This document shows positions 45,121-55,465 of a DNA stretch of 64,000 bases, one piece after another. Origin of the DNA: Acanthornis magna (taxonomy: Eukaryota > Chordata > Aves > Passeriformes > Acanthizidae); contig JAWUZG010000177.1 in NCBI GenBank assembly GCA_036785705.1, forward strand, positions 62,001 to 126,000. The letters are read 5' to 3'. Position numbers and translations under genes: made by a program. Each line of letters starts with the position of its first letter. Position 1 is the first letter of the stretch. The notes under the pieces were generated by a model. That model was not told where the DNA came from. It saw nothing but the letters and a program-made list of their open reading frames with translations, and searched no databases.

Positions 45121-45585
45121 TCACGGAATCCCAGAATGGTTTGGGTTGGAAGGGATAATAAAGCCCACCCAGCCCCACCCCTGCCATGGCAGGGACATCT
45201 TCCACTGTCCCAGGCTGCTCCAAGCCCTGTCTAGCCTGGCCTTGGACACTGCCAGGGATCCAGGGGCAGCCACAGCTTCTCTGGGCACCTGTGCCAGGGC
45301 CTGCCCACCCTCACAGGGAAGAATTCCCTCCTAACATCCAATGTTAATCTCTCCTCTTTTAGTCTCAAACCATTTCCCCTTCTCCTATCAGGACGTGTCC
45401 TGTAAAAAGCCACTCACCCTCTTTCTTAAAAGTTCCCTTTAGGTACTTGAAGGCCACGATCAGATCTGCCCAGAGCCTTCTCTTCTCCAGGCTGGACACC
45501 CCCAGCTCTCCCAGTCTGTCTCCAGAGGAAAGGGAACATCTTTGTGGCCTCCTCTGGGCCTGCTCTGAGATCTGTGGATTCCTAT
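45121..45585 (-). mobile_element. CR1 LINE 3' end, 465 bp, the longest young-looking copy
   Basis: The plus strand runs continuously through CGGAATCCCAGAATGGTTTG, TGCCATGGCAGGGACATC, CCAGGGATCCAGGGGCAGCC, AGGGAAGAATTCCCTCCTAA, CATTTCCCCTTCTCCTATCA, AGGTACTTGAAGGCCACGAT, TCTTCTCCAGGCTGGACACC and AGCTCTCCCAGTCTGTCTCC. The order is uninterrupted antisense CR1. It ends near GAGATCTGTGG, before any ORF2 sequence. Confidence 0.96.
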
Positions 45586-45744
45586 CAAGAAACGGCTAAG
45601 GAGAAGACCTGAGATTTGTATCACAGTCCCCAAAGCTCCTCCCAGGAGCCAGCTGTTCCCTGTGTTCCTTTTCCACACCATGTCTCAGTAGCAAGCAGCA
45701 TTGTGCTCCCAGTCCCAGCTGCTTTTCTTGGCTGCCCTCGGGCT

Positions 45745-46758
45745 CTGCAGAGCTGACAGCGTTGGGATCCAAGTTCAGGGCAGCCCTGCCATCATCCAGC
45801 AACAACGGCCACTGGATCAGCACATTCCCAGGGACTCTGCGAGGCTTTTATGGGATACCCTGCAGAGCTGACAGCGTTGGGATCCAAGTTCAGGGCAGCC
45901 CTGCCACCATCCAACAACAGCCACTGGATAGGGATCAGCACATTCCCAGGGACCCTGCAAGGTTTTTTTTATGGGATGCTCTGCAGACCCAATAGCATTG
46001 GGATCCAAGTTCAGGGCAGCCCTTCTGCCGTCCAACAACAGCCACTGGATCAGGGATAAGCGCGTTCCCAGGGACTCTGTGAGGCATTTATGGGATGCCC
46101 TGCAGATCCGACAGTGTTGGGATCCATGTTCAGGGCAGCCCTGCCGCCATCCAACAACCATGGGCACTGGATAGGGATCAGCACATTCCCAGGGACTCTG
46201 CAAGGCTTTTGTGGGATCATCAGGGATCAGCACATTCCCAGGGACTCTGCAAGGCTTTTTTTATGGGATGCCCTGCAGACCCAATAGCATTGGGATCCAA
46301 GTTCAGGGCAGCTCTGCCGCCATCCAGCAACAACAGCCACTGGATCAGGGATCAGCAATTCCCAGGGACTCCCCAAGGCTTTATGGGATGCCCTACATAC
46401 CTGATAGCGTTGGGATCCAAGTTCAGGGCAGCCCTTCTGCCATCCAGCAACAATGGCCACTGGATCAGGGATCAGCACATTCCCAGGGACTCCCCAAGGC
46501 TTTTAGGGGATGCGCTGCAGAGCTGATAGCATTGGGATCCAAGTTCAGGGCAGCCCTGCCGCCATCCAACAACGGCCACTGGATCAGGATCAGCACATTC
46601 CCAGGGACTCTGTGAGGTTTTTATGGGATGCCCTGCAGAGCTGACAGCGTTGGGATCCAAGTTCAGAGTAGCCCTGCTGCCATTCAGCAACAATGGCCAC
46701 TGGATAGGGACCAGCACATTCCCAGGGACTCTGTGAGGCTTTATAGGATGCCCTGCAG
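45745..46758. repeat. Minisatellite, about 120-bp unit, 8 copies
   Basis: Units begin at CTGCAG or its variants at 45745, 45860, 45981, 46100, 46273, 46393, 46515 and 46633, with a partial ninth at 46753. Spacings are 115, 121, 119, 173, 120, 122, 118 and 120 bases. Each unit carries GTTGGGATCCAAGTTCAG, GGCAGCCCT, AACAACGGCCACTGGAT or a variant, CACATTCCCAGGGACTC and TTTTATGGGATGCC. Unit 4 is longer because a block of about 50 bases (ATCAGCACATTCCCAGGGAC onward) is repeated inside it. Long frames across the array are artefacts because the unit is not a constant multiple of three. It is expected to vary in copy number between individuals. Confidence 0.97.
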
Positions 46759-46764
46759 ACCCCA

Positions 46765-47853
46765 CTGCAGCTCACAGAGCTCACCCTGCCTCTCTCCTCC
46801 TGTGGCTGTCGTGCACATCACTCCTCCTGGCATCCTCACTCCCTTATTCCCTCTTCCCACCCCGCTCCAAGAACATGACCCACGTTTGTTATGGATCACT
46901 GTATTTACAAAGCTTAAGCTGAAAATCAATTTTAATTACCAAAATCAGATTGCCGTATCAATAAATCACCGGGGGCCTCTCAGAGGCACGGACAGAAGGT
47001 TGCACCTGGAGGTGGAGGGAAGGAGAGATAATGGCTCATTTTCCCATCTGGCCCCTCCCTGCACTCGCTGGACAATATTCATCAGTGTCATTATCTTTTG
47101 TATTAATATGCAAAGGGTACAAAAGGGACATGAATAAAACCAGAGCCAGTTTTAAGCAAATGGTGTTGGCTGAAACTTGATTTGCCACTGACCTCCTGAA
47201 CAGAGCTTTTTTTTAAAGACATATTTAGAATAGTTGAGATTATCCCTCACCATTTCTCACCAGAATCACTCTACTTGGACATGTGCTGCTTCAAGAGATT
47301 TTCTTCTTTCGATTCCAACATTTTTCAAGACAGGCCCAAGGCTGGAAGAGGAAAGAGGGTCCCACCCAAAAGGTAGTTGGGATATGGGGTATCCCAAAAG
47401 GCACTTTGCCCCTGTGCCATGATGGATAAACCTTTCTTCAGAAGGAATCCAAGGCCCATCTACTGCCAAACTTCAGGAGCCTTGGAGAGGCCACCAAAAC
47501 CAAATGGAGCCTAATCTCCATTTTAGATTTAAGCACTTTCATGTCCAGATGCACAAAGGGACGTAGAGGGTTGCTATCACTGACATCAGAGAGAAGAAAA
47601 AGCTTAAATAATCAGAGATCAGCCCATTGCAAAAAGCCATGATCACACCAACTATTCAAGACAGACACAAGCATTTCACTGCTCTTGTCAATCCCAAACC
47701 CTTCCCCTGGACACTTCTCAGCACTTGGAGCTGAGCCCTTTGGGAATCTACATTATCAGAGGCAAACCCTGGGGATTTACATAAATTTATACAAATTTAT
47801 ATAAATTTTCCTCTCCTGAGAAAAGTCTAATTAAAATAAAAGCCTTAGTTTTG

Positions 47854-47854
<1 letters not shown>
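46765..47854. other. Non-coding stretch, no gene seen
   Basis: The block 46900-47150 is AT-rich and repeat-free, with ATCAATTTTAATTACC and TATTAATATGCAAAGG, and could be a conserved non-coding element. No gene signal was recognised. Confidence 0.4.
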
Positions 47855-47885
<31 letters not shown>

Positions 47886-47911
47886 CCTTTCTTTTCTTTT
47901 TTTTTTTTTTC
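47855..47911. repeat. Poly(T) tract with CCTTTC interruptions
   Basis: About 30 T, then CCTTTCTTTTC, then about 15 T. Opposite-strand frames read as poly-Lys. No SINE or processed gene copy was recognised upstream. Confidence 0.95.
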
Positions 47912-49389
47912 TGGTGCATAACTGCCAAGGACTTTCTGCCTCTTCCCTTGCAAAATTAGACCAAGTCTGGCAAGGCCAAGTGTGAGGGACAGGCGAAAAA
48001 TTCTCTTCAGAGAGGTGTCCAGAAGCACCTGGGAACAGACACACATTGCCTCATCCATCAAAGTTGTCCTCCCTCGGCTCTCATTCCCCTCTGGTGGATA
48101 CACCAAGCAGGGTACCCGGGAGAAGATTTTGCAGTAAATGGTAACTCCACCTCAGACTCTGTCAGGGGAAAAATCCAGGAGAAATGTATAAAACAGTTCC
48201 AAAAAGAAGGAAGTGAGAGATGGTGACTCTGAGAAAAGCCCACAGACTTCCTCCATCCCCCCTCCTGCATCCTGAACGTGGGAACTGCATCCAAACCAGA
48301 GGGAGTCAGACAAAATCAGACTCAGATGGAGCAAACAAAGCTCCTGTGAGGAAAAAAGACCTTCCTTAGAAGTCAGCAGAGACATTTCCTGCAAAGATAC
48401 CTCTTTTATCTCTTATGATGAGCACCCAGATGATGCTGCCAGAAAAACAGGGTCAGCAAGGGACAAACCTTCCCACCAGAGGTGATAACAACTCCTGGCT
48501 GAATCTCTGGCAGTTTCCGCTGGTGCTAAACCCTCAGGAGTTGTTAGAGGTGATAAGTTCCCCCTCACAGTCCATCTCTTTGCGTTGCATCTCCCCCTGC
48601 TCACCCTGCATGGATGACACACAGCTGAGCCCTTGCCGGATGCAGCTTCCAGGACCTTTTTTCTGTGACATCACAAGGCCATTTTAGCTCTCTGCCATAC
48701 AAAGCACAACACGTTTGACCAACTGAGCCTCCATTTGGGGCAGAAACACTCCCAGGGTGCAGGAAGACAGGGCAAACCCTAATCCCGTGTCAATAAAACC
48801 CCACTGGAGACAAGCTGGACCGCGGGAACAAGGCGGATCCTTGGCGTGACGCAGTCTCTGCTGGGACTGGTGTTTTTCCAAACACAGCTCTCCTGCCCTT
48901 TTTCTGGTGTGGGTGGCAACAGGAGTGCCAGCTGTTGGAAGTCTGTGTGCTTTTCACCCACCCACAGCCCCACGTGGCCTCTCACAACGCTCGAGCCTGG
49001 TGCGCAAAGAGGAATTTTCCGAGAATTCGCAGCGCTGAGTTATGGCAAGGCAGGATGACACTGCTCTTCCAAAGATGGCCCTCACTGCCATGGTCTGCTT
49101 TCCAGAGTGGATTTCTGTGCTCAGGCCCTTCCAAGATGCTAATATTAGCTGGGCACTCCATTCCCATGCTTACCATGGAAGTTTTATGGGAGGCACCTGC
49201 AGGAAAGAGGCCAAGGGTTTGGTGGATGGTGGAAAAGAGCTTTGGGCCTGAAAGATGAGCTCTCAAACACTCCTCCCACGCACTCAAACTCAGGAGGGAG
49301 AGGAATTTTCTCTTTTGTATTCCTAACAACCCTAAAGCCTAGCTAGGGACCAGCAGGTGGAATAATGGCTCCTCTGCTCCATGTTTTTA
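47912..49389. other. Non-coding stretch, no gene seen
   Basis: A small CpG patch (48822-48850, GACCGCGGGAACAAGGCGG) is noteworthy but too short for an island. Frames up to 115 codons overlap in several phases and lack domains. Confidence 0.4.
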
Positions 49390-49502
49390 GGACTTACAGA
49401 CTTGGGGACATTGGTTAGTAGTGGCCTTGGCAATGCTGTGTTAATGGTTGGACTTGATGATCTCGGAGGTCTTTTCTAGCCTAAACAATTCTTTCATTCT
49501 AT
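49390..49502 (+). mobile_element. CR1 LINE 3' end
   Basis: AGTGGCCTTGGCAATGCTGT, GTTAATGGTTGGACTTGATG and ATCTCGGAGGTCTTTTCTAG are followed by ACAATTCTTTCATTCTAT as a degraded octamer tail. Confidence 0.9.
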
Positions 49503-52330
49503 AAAAGAAGAAATCTAAGGAGTTTCTGGGTTTGGTTGTTTTGCTTTGGTTTTTTCTGGTTTGTTTTCTTGGGTTTTTTTCCCACTGTAATAAATTTACA
49601 CAGAGACACAGAATCTTTTTCTTACTGGAAAAACAGAGAACAAGAGTAAGAACTGACACAAATTTGGTCTCATTGTCTTCCCTGAACAATGACAGTCAAG
49701 TTTTGTCTATAAATAAAATACTGATATTAAGAGGGAGATGAATGCATTCATGAAAATTTTTGAATGAGGTAAAAAAAAAAAAAGCACAATTGTCTCTGTG
49801 ACCAAAAATATATGTCTTTGTTGGTGCCTCCAGAGCCTCCTTTTGCATTTGGATTCTGGTTCCCTGCATATGTAATTCATCACCCAGCAACTGCCTCCAC
49901 AGCACATCCGTGCGTTTTACTTTACATATTTTTTAAGAGGCTGAACATTTGACCCAAAGACTCCTTACTAAGGCAGAGCAGTGGTTTGTTGGTTGTTTTT
50001 TGGGGTTTTTATTAATGATAATGATGCAAAATAGAGAAAAGAAAGAGAAAAATGGGAAAAAGTTGGACTGGTCTATCTTTCAGTGTCAGGTTATCGTGAC
50101 ATGTGGACAGGTCAGAGCAGTCATCCTTGCAGGAATGGCATCCAAATAATGAGATTCCAATTAATTGCGTCTTTCCTCGTTGCTTTTGCCAAAGTTTCAA
50201 TAGTTCAGTTCCCATTTTGGTTTCCTGCTTCAGCTGAAGGATATATCCCTGCTACTTGGCAGGAGAAATTTTACTTATGAGTGGTGGTTTTTACCATTTT
50301 CAGACATTTTTCTAGTTATCAGCATGGGGACTATGTTTTATTACCCAAACAGACCTGACATTGAGTGGTGTCAGCAAAGCCCCCTCTGCAGAAATCTTAA
50401 AACTCCTTTAGGGTGCCTTGATGCAAGAAGTTACAATCCCCTAAATGCTGACCATCCTCTTCAGGATGGCTTTGAATTTGGATTTTAACCCTCCTTTGAT
50501 CTGGTTCTCAAGGCAAGAATGGTGCTGGCCTTCAGGTAGGTGTTTGCTAGCCCAGAATGGACACCTTGGTGGAGACACATTAAAAAGACCTCAACCTCTT
50601 TTACCCTTTGCTGTGTTTAAAAGAGGAGTTAATTCAGGGGAATCCCTGGTTTGATTTGGGGTTTTTTTGGTGAGGAGATTACCACAGTCCTCTCCCACCT
50701 CGCAGTATTGAAGTCTTATCAGGTACTGTGAGTCTGCTTGGGAAATAGGGATCACCACACTGAACATTCTCATCTCACACCCAAAAAAAGATCCTTTCAA
50801 ACATCTTCCTCTGGGCCATTGCACATCCAAACCTGGGTGGGATGCACCAGGATATTAATTCTCCAGAAGGGGATAAATGCAATGCCCACTCACTTCTGCT
50901 TTCAGAGACAAACAGGGGGAAAAGGACTGAGCTGGAATCTCTGCTGCAGGGACTGAGGGGAGATCAACAAGATGTGACACTGCGGGCCCAGCCAGAAAAC
51001 CACATCCAGGGTCACATTGCACACAACTCCCACTCGGTCCAGCCATCTCCTCCTTATCCTGGCTCCATTTCAGTGATGGCTCAGTTAATTTTTCCTCCTG
51101 GCCATGATCAAAAGCAAGGCACAGGCATGGCTGGGCCACAGATCTGATTTGGCAAAGTCTTCTTAAAAGAAACAATCCCCGGAGCAGTCTGAGCTCCTGG
51201 AGAACACGAGGGCTGTCTGACAGCTGATGCTGTTTTATGCACTCAGCTATCCTTTCATTCACCAGAAATGTATTGCATTAAGATTTATTAAATTACATTT
51301 ATTAAATTAAGAAATAAACTTGAAGCGAGCTGCCTCTATTTGCATAATGGGAGGCTGTGCAGCAGATGGGGAACGGGGACCGTAGGCAGGCAGCACCACA
51401 CAGGAGCCTGCATGTTTTGGGAGATGAATATCCTCCAGAACACTCTCCCGGTTGTCTGTGAATGGAAAATAACCACAATTTCCATGGACTAGGTGGTGAC
51501 AGTGGGGTCAGTGGCAGGGGACAATGAGCAAACTCCTGGACCCCAGCTGGCTGGGACAACCTTATCTGTTCAGCTTGTTCATCTGGACCTGACTCAAATT
51601 CCCAAATAAACCTTTGGAGGACTTCTGGAAAAGCATAGCAAATACAAACAAATGTAATTTCCCCAAGAGGGCAAATGCTGCCCAGATACTCACACAACTC
51701 TGCATAAAAAAAAGCTGGCAGTGATTTCAGTTCCAATTCAGCAAAATGAGGGAGAACTGCTGGCCAAAGGAAGTCCTAGGTCTCCTTTTAATTAATTGAT
51801 TTGTTAATTGTGATACCTAGAAATTATCTCATCGTCACCTGATCAGTATCTGGTTAAATAACAAAGTCTGGAAGACAAACAAGGGTGCACCAAGGAAAGG
51901 CTCCTGGGGCAGCAGAGAAAGCTGATGAAATTAGGAGCAATTTATGCTTCATAATCCTGATCCTGCTTCAATAAACTGTTTCATGCCAGGTAAGGAATCT
52001 GTTGATGGCATGACTTGCTCTGTCCCAGCACAGAGGCAACCCCAGTGAGACTTCCAAGAATCCTAGGCATTAGTCAATTATTTACCTGATTAACAGATTC
52101 CCTGATAAGCTGCATATCAGGTATTTATCACTGAAATTAACTTAGAGAAATGGGTGCAGAAACGCAAGGAATTGCTCATAGCCATCTGGAGAGACATGGA
52201 ATGAGAGGCTGCTTGGAAGAAAACATCTGTAACCCAGTTCGCCCTGGATCCACTTCCTTGTAATTGATCCCATCCCAGAATTTAAGAGGACCGAGCTTAA
52301 AGGATTACTTGTGCTGAGACAGATGTGGGT
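49503..52330. other. Repeat-poor non-coding stretch, no gene seen
   Basis: About 2.8 kb with no recognised CR1 or LTR. An A13 tract lies near 49771-49783. AT-rich blocks at 51780-51860 and 52070-52140 contain TTAATTAATTG and TTAATTG motifs. Frames of 135-144 codons (50855-51262, 51302-51736, minus) lack domains. Confidence 0.4.
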
Positions 52331-52412
52331 TATCACAGAATCACAGAATCACAGAACAGCCTGAGAGGAGCCTTAGAGATCATCCTGTTCCAGCCCCTGC
52401 CCTGAGCAGGGA
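52331..52412 (-). mobile_element. CR1 LINE 3' tip with three tail octamers
   Basis: The plus strand shows ATCACAGA three times in tandem, then ACAGCCTGAGAGGAGCC, AGAGATCATCCTGTTCC and TGCCCTGAGCAGGGACAC. Only about 80 bases of the element are present, a severe 5' truncation. Confidence 0.92.
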
Positions 52413-53648
52413 CACAGGGAACCTTTGGATACCAGACCCAGGAGGATGGGAAGAAGGGGAAAAAAGAAAGATGAGCATCAGGTGAGGGTAAACAGCTCAA
52501 GACAGCGATAGCAAGGCCTGAAGGCCAGGAGGTCAATGAGGCAGTGAGGTCCAAGGATGTAAATTAACCATTGACCTGATTTTCTGCATTTCCACCAAAG
52601 TCGTTCAGCACATCGGGAAATTGGGCCACGTCTGTTCCACTGACAGAAGGAGGTTTGTACTTTTGATTTTGTGGTGTATTTTTTCTGGTCTAAGTGAAAC
52701 CAAAGACTTCCTTCTCCCGTGGGAGAGTTTTTAACTGTCTCCTACCCACTGCTGAATTTCAGAGCTCACTGATCATCAAACAAACTATCCCCCACAAAAA
52801 GCTGTCCATTAATGATCTCCAGGAGAAACAAACCAGATCATGCTCATTGATTTGAACCTGAACTGGCCACAAAGCTAGAATTAAGATCAGAAGTGGTCAG
52901 ACCTACATCAGTAAAAGCCTTAGTCACGGGCAGTTGAGTCCCAGACTGGTTAAACCACAGATCCACAGTGGTGAGAGGTGGCAGAGAACTTCTCCTGACA
53001 CCTCTGTGCCACACTGAGCTGGCACTGGGTGGACTTGGGAGTTAAAACTCCCAACCCTGGATTATGGAGCATCTGGTGTGCAGATCTCCCCAGTGCTAAT
53101 TCCACACAGATCAGCCTTCATTAGAGAAAATACCTGACAAGTTACAGCTCCTGCATTCCTTCCTTGGAGTTATATTTAGATCCCTGGTTTAGCTGTGTCC
53201 TTTATGTGTTTATTCCCCCAGGCACATGTTACAGCCAACTCCAAAATGCTGATATGCTCTAGGTGTTGGTGACAAGATGTAAAATCTGAGAGGCTGCTTT
53301 TGCAAATGCTGTTTGCACGAGTTTTGCAGTCCCCACCGCGGGAAAAGGTTTGCTTGCATTGCTTTCCTTTAATTTCCATTTATTTAGGTAAGTAAAAAAA
53401 TCATAAACCAGTAAAAGCAAAGGAAAACTATCTTTCCATGAACTAAGCTTCAAACCTCAATTTTCATTGGTTTGTCCCCTTAAAACATAGCAAAAATGTG
53501 ACTTTCATCACCAGAGCTCACACACTGTGGGGCAAAACGCTAGCACTATAAATTGTATATTTGAGTTCAGTGCTCATCCAAAACCACCAGTTTATGTGTC
53601 CACAGAAGTCAAGTTACACTTCAGAGTTGTCTACACACAAGCTTTACA
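52413..53648. other. Non-coding stretch, no gene seen
   Basis: No repeats recognised and no frame above 73 codons. Confidence 0.4.
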
Positions 53649-53754
53649 TGAATTTAATTTAAACTAGCATATTTCAACCTGAATTTAATTTCAACTAGCA
53701 TATTTCAACCAGAGCATTTGATTTCAACTAACATATTTCAACCAGAGCATTTTG
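53649..53754. repeat. Tandem repeat, about 32-36-bp unit, three copies
   Basis: The phrase CAACTAGCATATTTCAACC, or a close variant, occurs three times (near 53661, 53690 and 53726). The first two are preceded by GAATTTAATTT, and the last two are followed by AGAGCATTT. Confidence 0.88.
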
Positions 53755-53881
53755 CTCGTTGACTTTTATATTAGTTTAAAACTTTATTTTATTTTGTTTG
53801 GGATTTTTTTTTTTTTGTTGTTTTTTTTAGCTGAGCTACTACTCTGCATCATCCTACAGCAACTAAACAGACAGAGAAACT

Positions 53882-53944
53882 ATGAATAAATAAATAGATA
53901 ATAAAGAAATAGAAAATAAATAAATAAATAAATAAATAAATAAC
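53882..53944. repeat. (AAAT)n microsatellite
   Basis: AATAAATAAATAGATAATAAAG grades into seven perfect AAAT units. An upstream T-rich run (53807-53829) is in opposite base bias. Confidence 0.93.
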
Positions 53945-54520
53945 TACAGCACCTTAAAAAATGCTGAGCAGATCGAAACACACCCATTTAAAAATGGGCT
54001 GGAATAAATCTTATTTGTCTGGGGATCTCCAGACATCAGTGTGGCACCTAGGAGGGCCTTGAACATCTCTTGCTCTACATTCTCTTGAGAAAATGATGGA
54101 AGACTCCATTCAACTGCTCACCAGAGCTGCTTGACACTGATTCCCTGGAGAGAAGGATCTGGGAGCCCAAGCTCAGCATTGCAGCGTGTGATCGCACTAT
54201 TTTCAAATGGATATTGGGCATCAACAGAGGAAGCCTCTTCTGCTTAAAGGATCAGAAGAGAATCAGAAGAGACAACAGAACAAGGTTCTTTGGGCAAATC
54301 AGGCATTTCTGGCCAGACTGGAAGCACTGGCATGTGCATGTTGTCCCATAACATTAAAATGAAATCCCTGACTCCCAGCATATTTTAATGCATGATTCAC
54401 CATTTCCCCTGTGGTTTTCTTTTTTTGTGCTCCCCTTCAGGCTTAAAATCTCCGCTTCTGCGTGAAAACACCTCCAAGACAAATAATTTTTCAGGGGCAG
54501 CAATTTAAGAAACAAGAAGG
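53945..54520. other. Non-coding stretch, no gene seen
   Basis: Unique DNA leading into the CpG-dense block. No open frame of note and no repeat recognised. Confidence 0.4.
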
Positions 54521-54852
54521 AACGCGCCCCACAACATGAGCTGACATCTGTAACGCACGGCCCTTCCCAGAAAACTCATCCAAGAGAACCAAGCTGACGT
54601 CGGGAACGAAAAAGGAGGAAAGGAGCCAGCGCTCCCCTTCTGCCCAGGCCTGACGTGCCCATTCCGTGCGCTGCGCTTGGGATGTGGATCCATATGCAGC
54701 GGGCATCTGTTCCGGGAAAACACGTTCTGGGAAGAGCTGTGCAAACGCAGGGATGTGGGAGACGGGGGTGCCGTGAGGAGTCTGAGCCGTCGTGTCACGG
54801 AGCGCGGCACCGTGTGTACAAACAATGTCACCGCGCGGTTCCGCAGGGACGT
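54521..54852. promoter_or_regulatory. CpG-dense block, candidate CpG island or promoter
   Basis: I count roughly 30 CpG in about 330 bases, for example in AACGCGCCCC, GACGTCGGGAACG, CCGTGCGCTGCGC, CCGTCGTGTCACGGAGCGCG and ACCGCGCGGTTCCGC. The rest of the window is visibly CpG-poor. Two TGACGT cores (54595-54600, as TGACGTCG, and 54651-54656) are CRE-like. Minus-strand frames of 71 and 164 codons cross it but have no domain. It could be the promoter of an unannotated transcript or gene, or a small GC-biased segment. Orientation cannot be told. Confidence 0.5.
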
Positions 54853-55055
54853 GTTGGGAGGAGGTTGGAGCAGGGTGTGGGTGTGCGGCTCTGGATGTTG
54901 GGGGTCACTGAGATGAGGTCCTTGTGATGCCTGGGGAGACACAGCCCCGTCAGGGTTTTGTTTGTATTTCACCTGTTTTGCAGCGTTTTTGTGCACCATG
55001 CTTCGTGGAGCCTCTGCCTGGTGTGTTTTGTGAGTGTGTGCCCTGGGTCATGCAG

Positions 55056-55465
55056 TGATGGAATCATGGAATGGTTTGGGTTGGAAGGGAATTTACTGAT
55101 CATCTTGTTCCAAGCCCCTGCCATGGGCAGGGACACCTTCTACTAGCCCAGGTTGCTCCAAGCCCTGTCCAGCCTGGCCTTGGACACTTCCAGGGATCCA
55201 AGGGCAGCCACAGCTTCTCTGGGAAATTTGTTCCAGGGCCTCCTCACCCTCACCATAAAGAATTCCTTCCCAATATCCAAACTAATCCTTCCCTCCATCA
55301 ATATAAAGCCATTCCTCCTTGTCCTGTCACTCCAGGCCCTCGCCCCAAGTCCCTCTCCAGCTCCCCTGGAGCCCTTTAGGCGCTGGAAGAAACTCTGAGG
55401 TCTCCCCAGCCCCTTCTCTTCTCCATGTGAACAACCCACCCTTCTCTGCCTGCCTTCATAGGAAA
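55056..55465 (-). mobile_element. CR1 LINE 3' end, 410 bp
   Basis: The plus strand runs GGAATCATGGAATGGTTTGG, CCCTGCCATGGGCAGGGACA, AGCCCAGGTTGCTCCAAGCC, ACTTCCAGGGATCCAAGGGC, CAATATCCAAACTAATCCTT, AAGCCATTCCTCCTTGTCCT, TTTAGGCGCTGGAAGAAACT and GCCTTCATAGGAAAGTC. It is an uninterrupted antisense CR1 3' end, truncated before ORF2. Confidence 0.96.

Noticed and set aside
46095..46615. Overlapping 134-143-codon frames with repeated peptide units
   Set aside because: They are translations of the minisatellite. Unit length is not a constant multiple of three, so no single frame is kept across the array.
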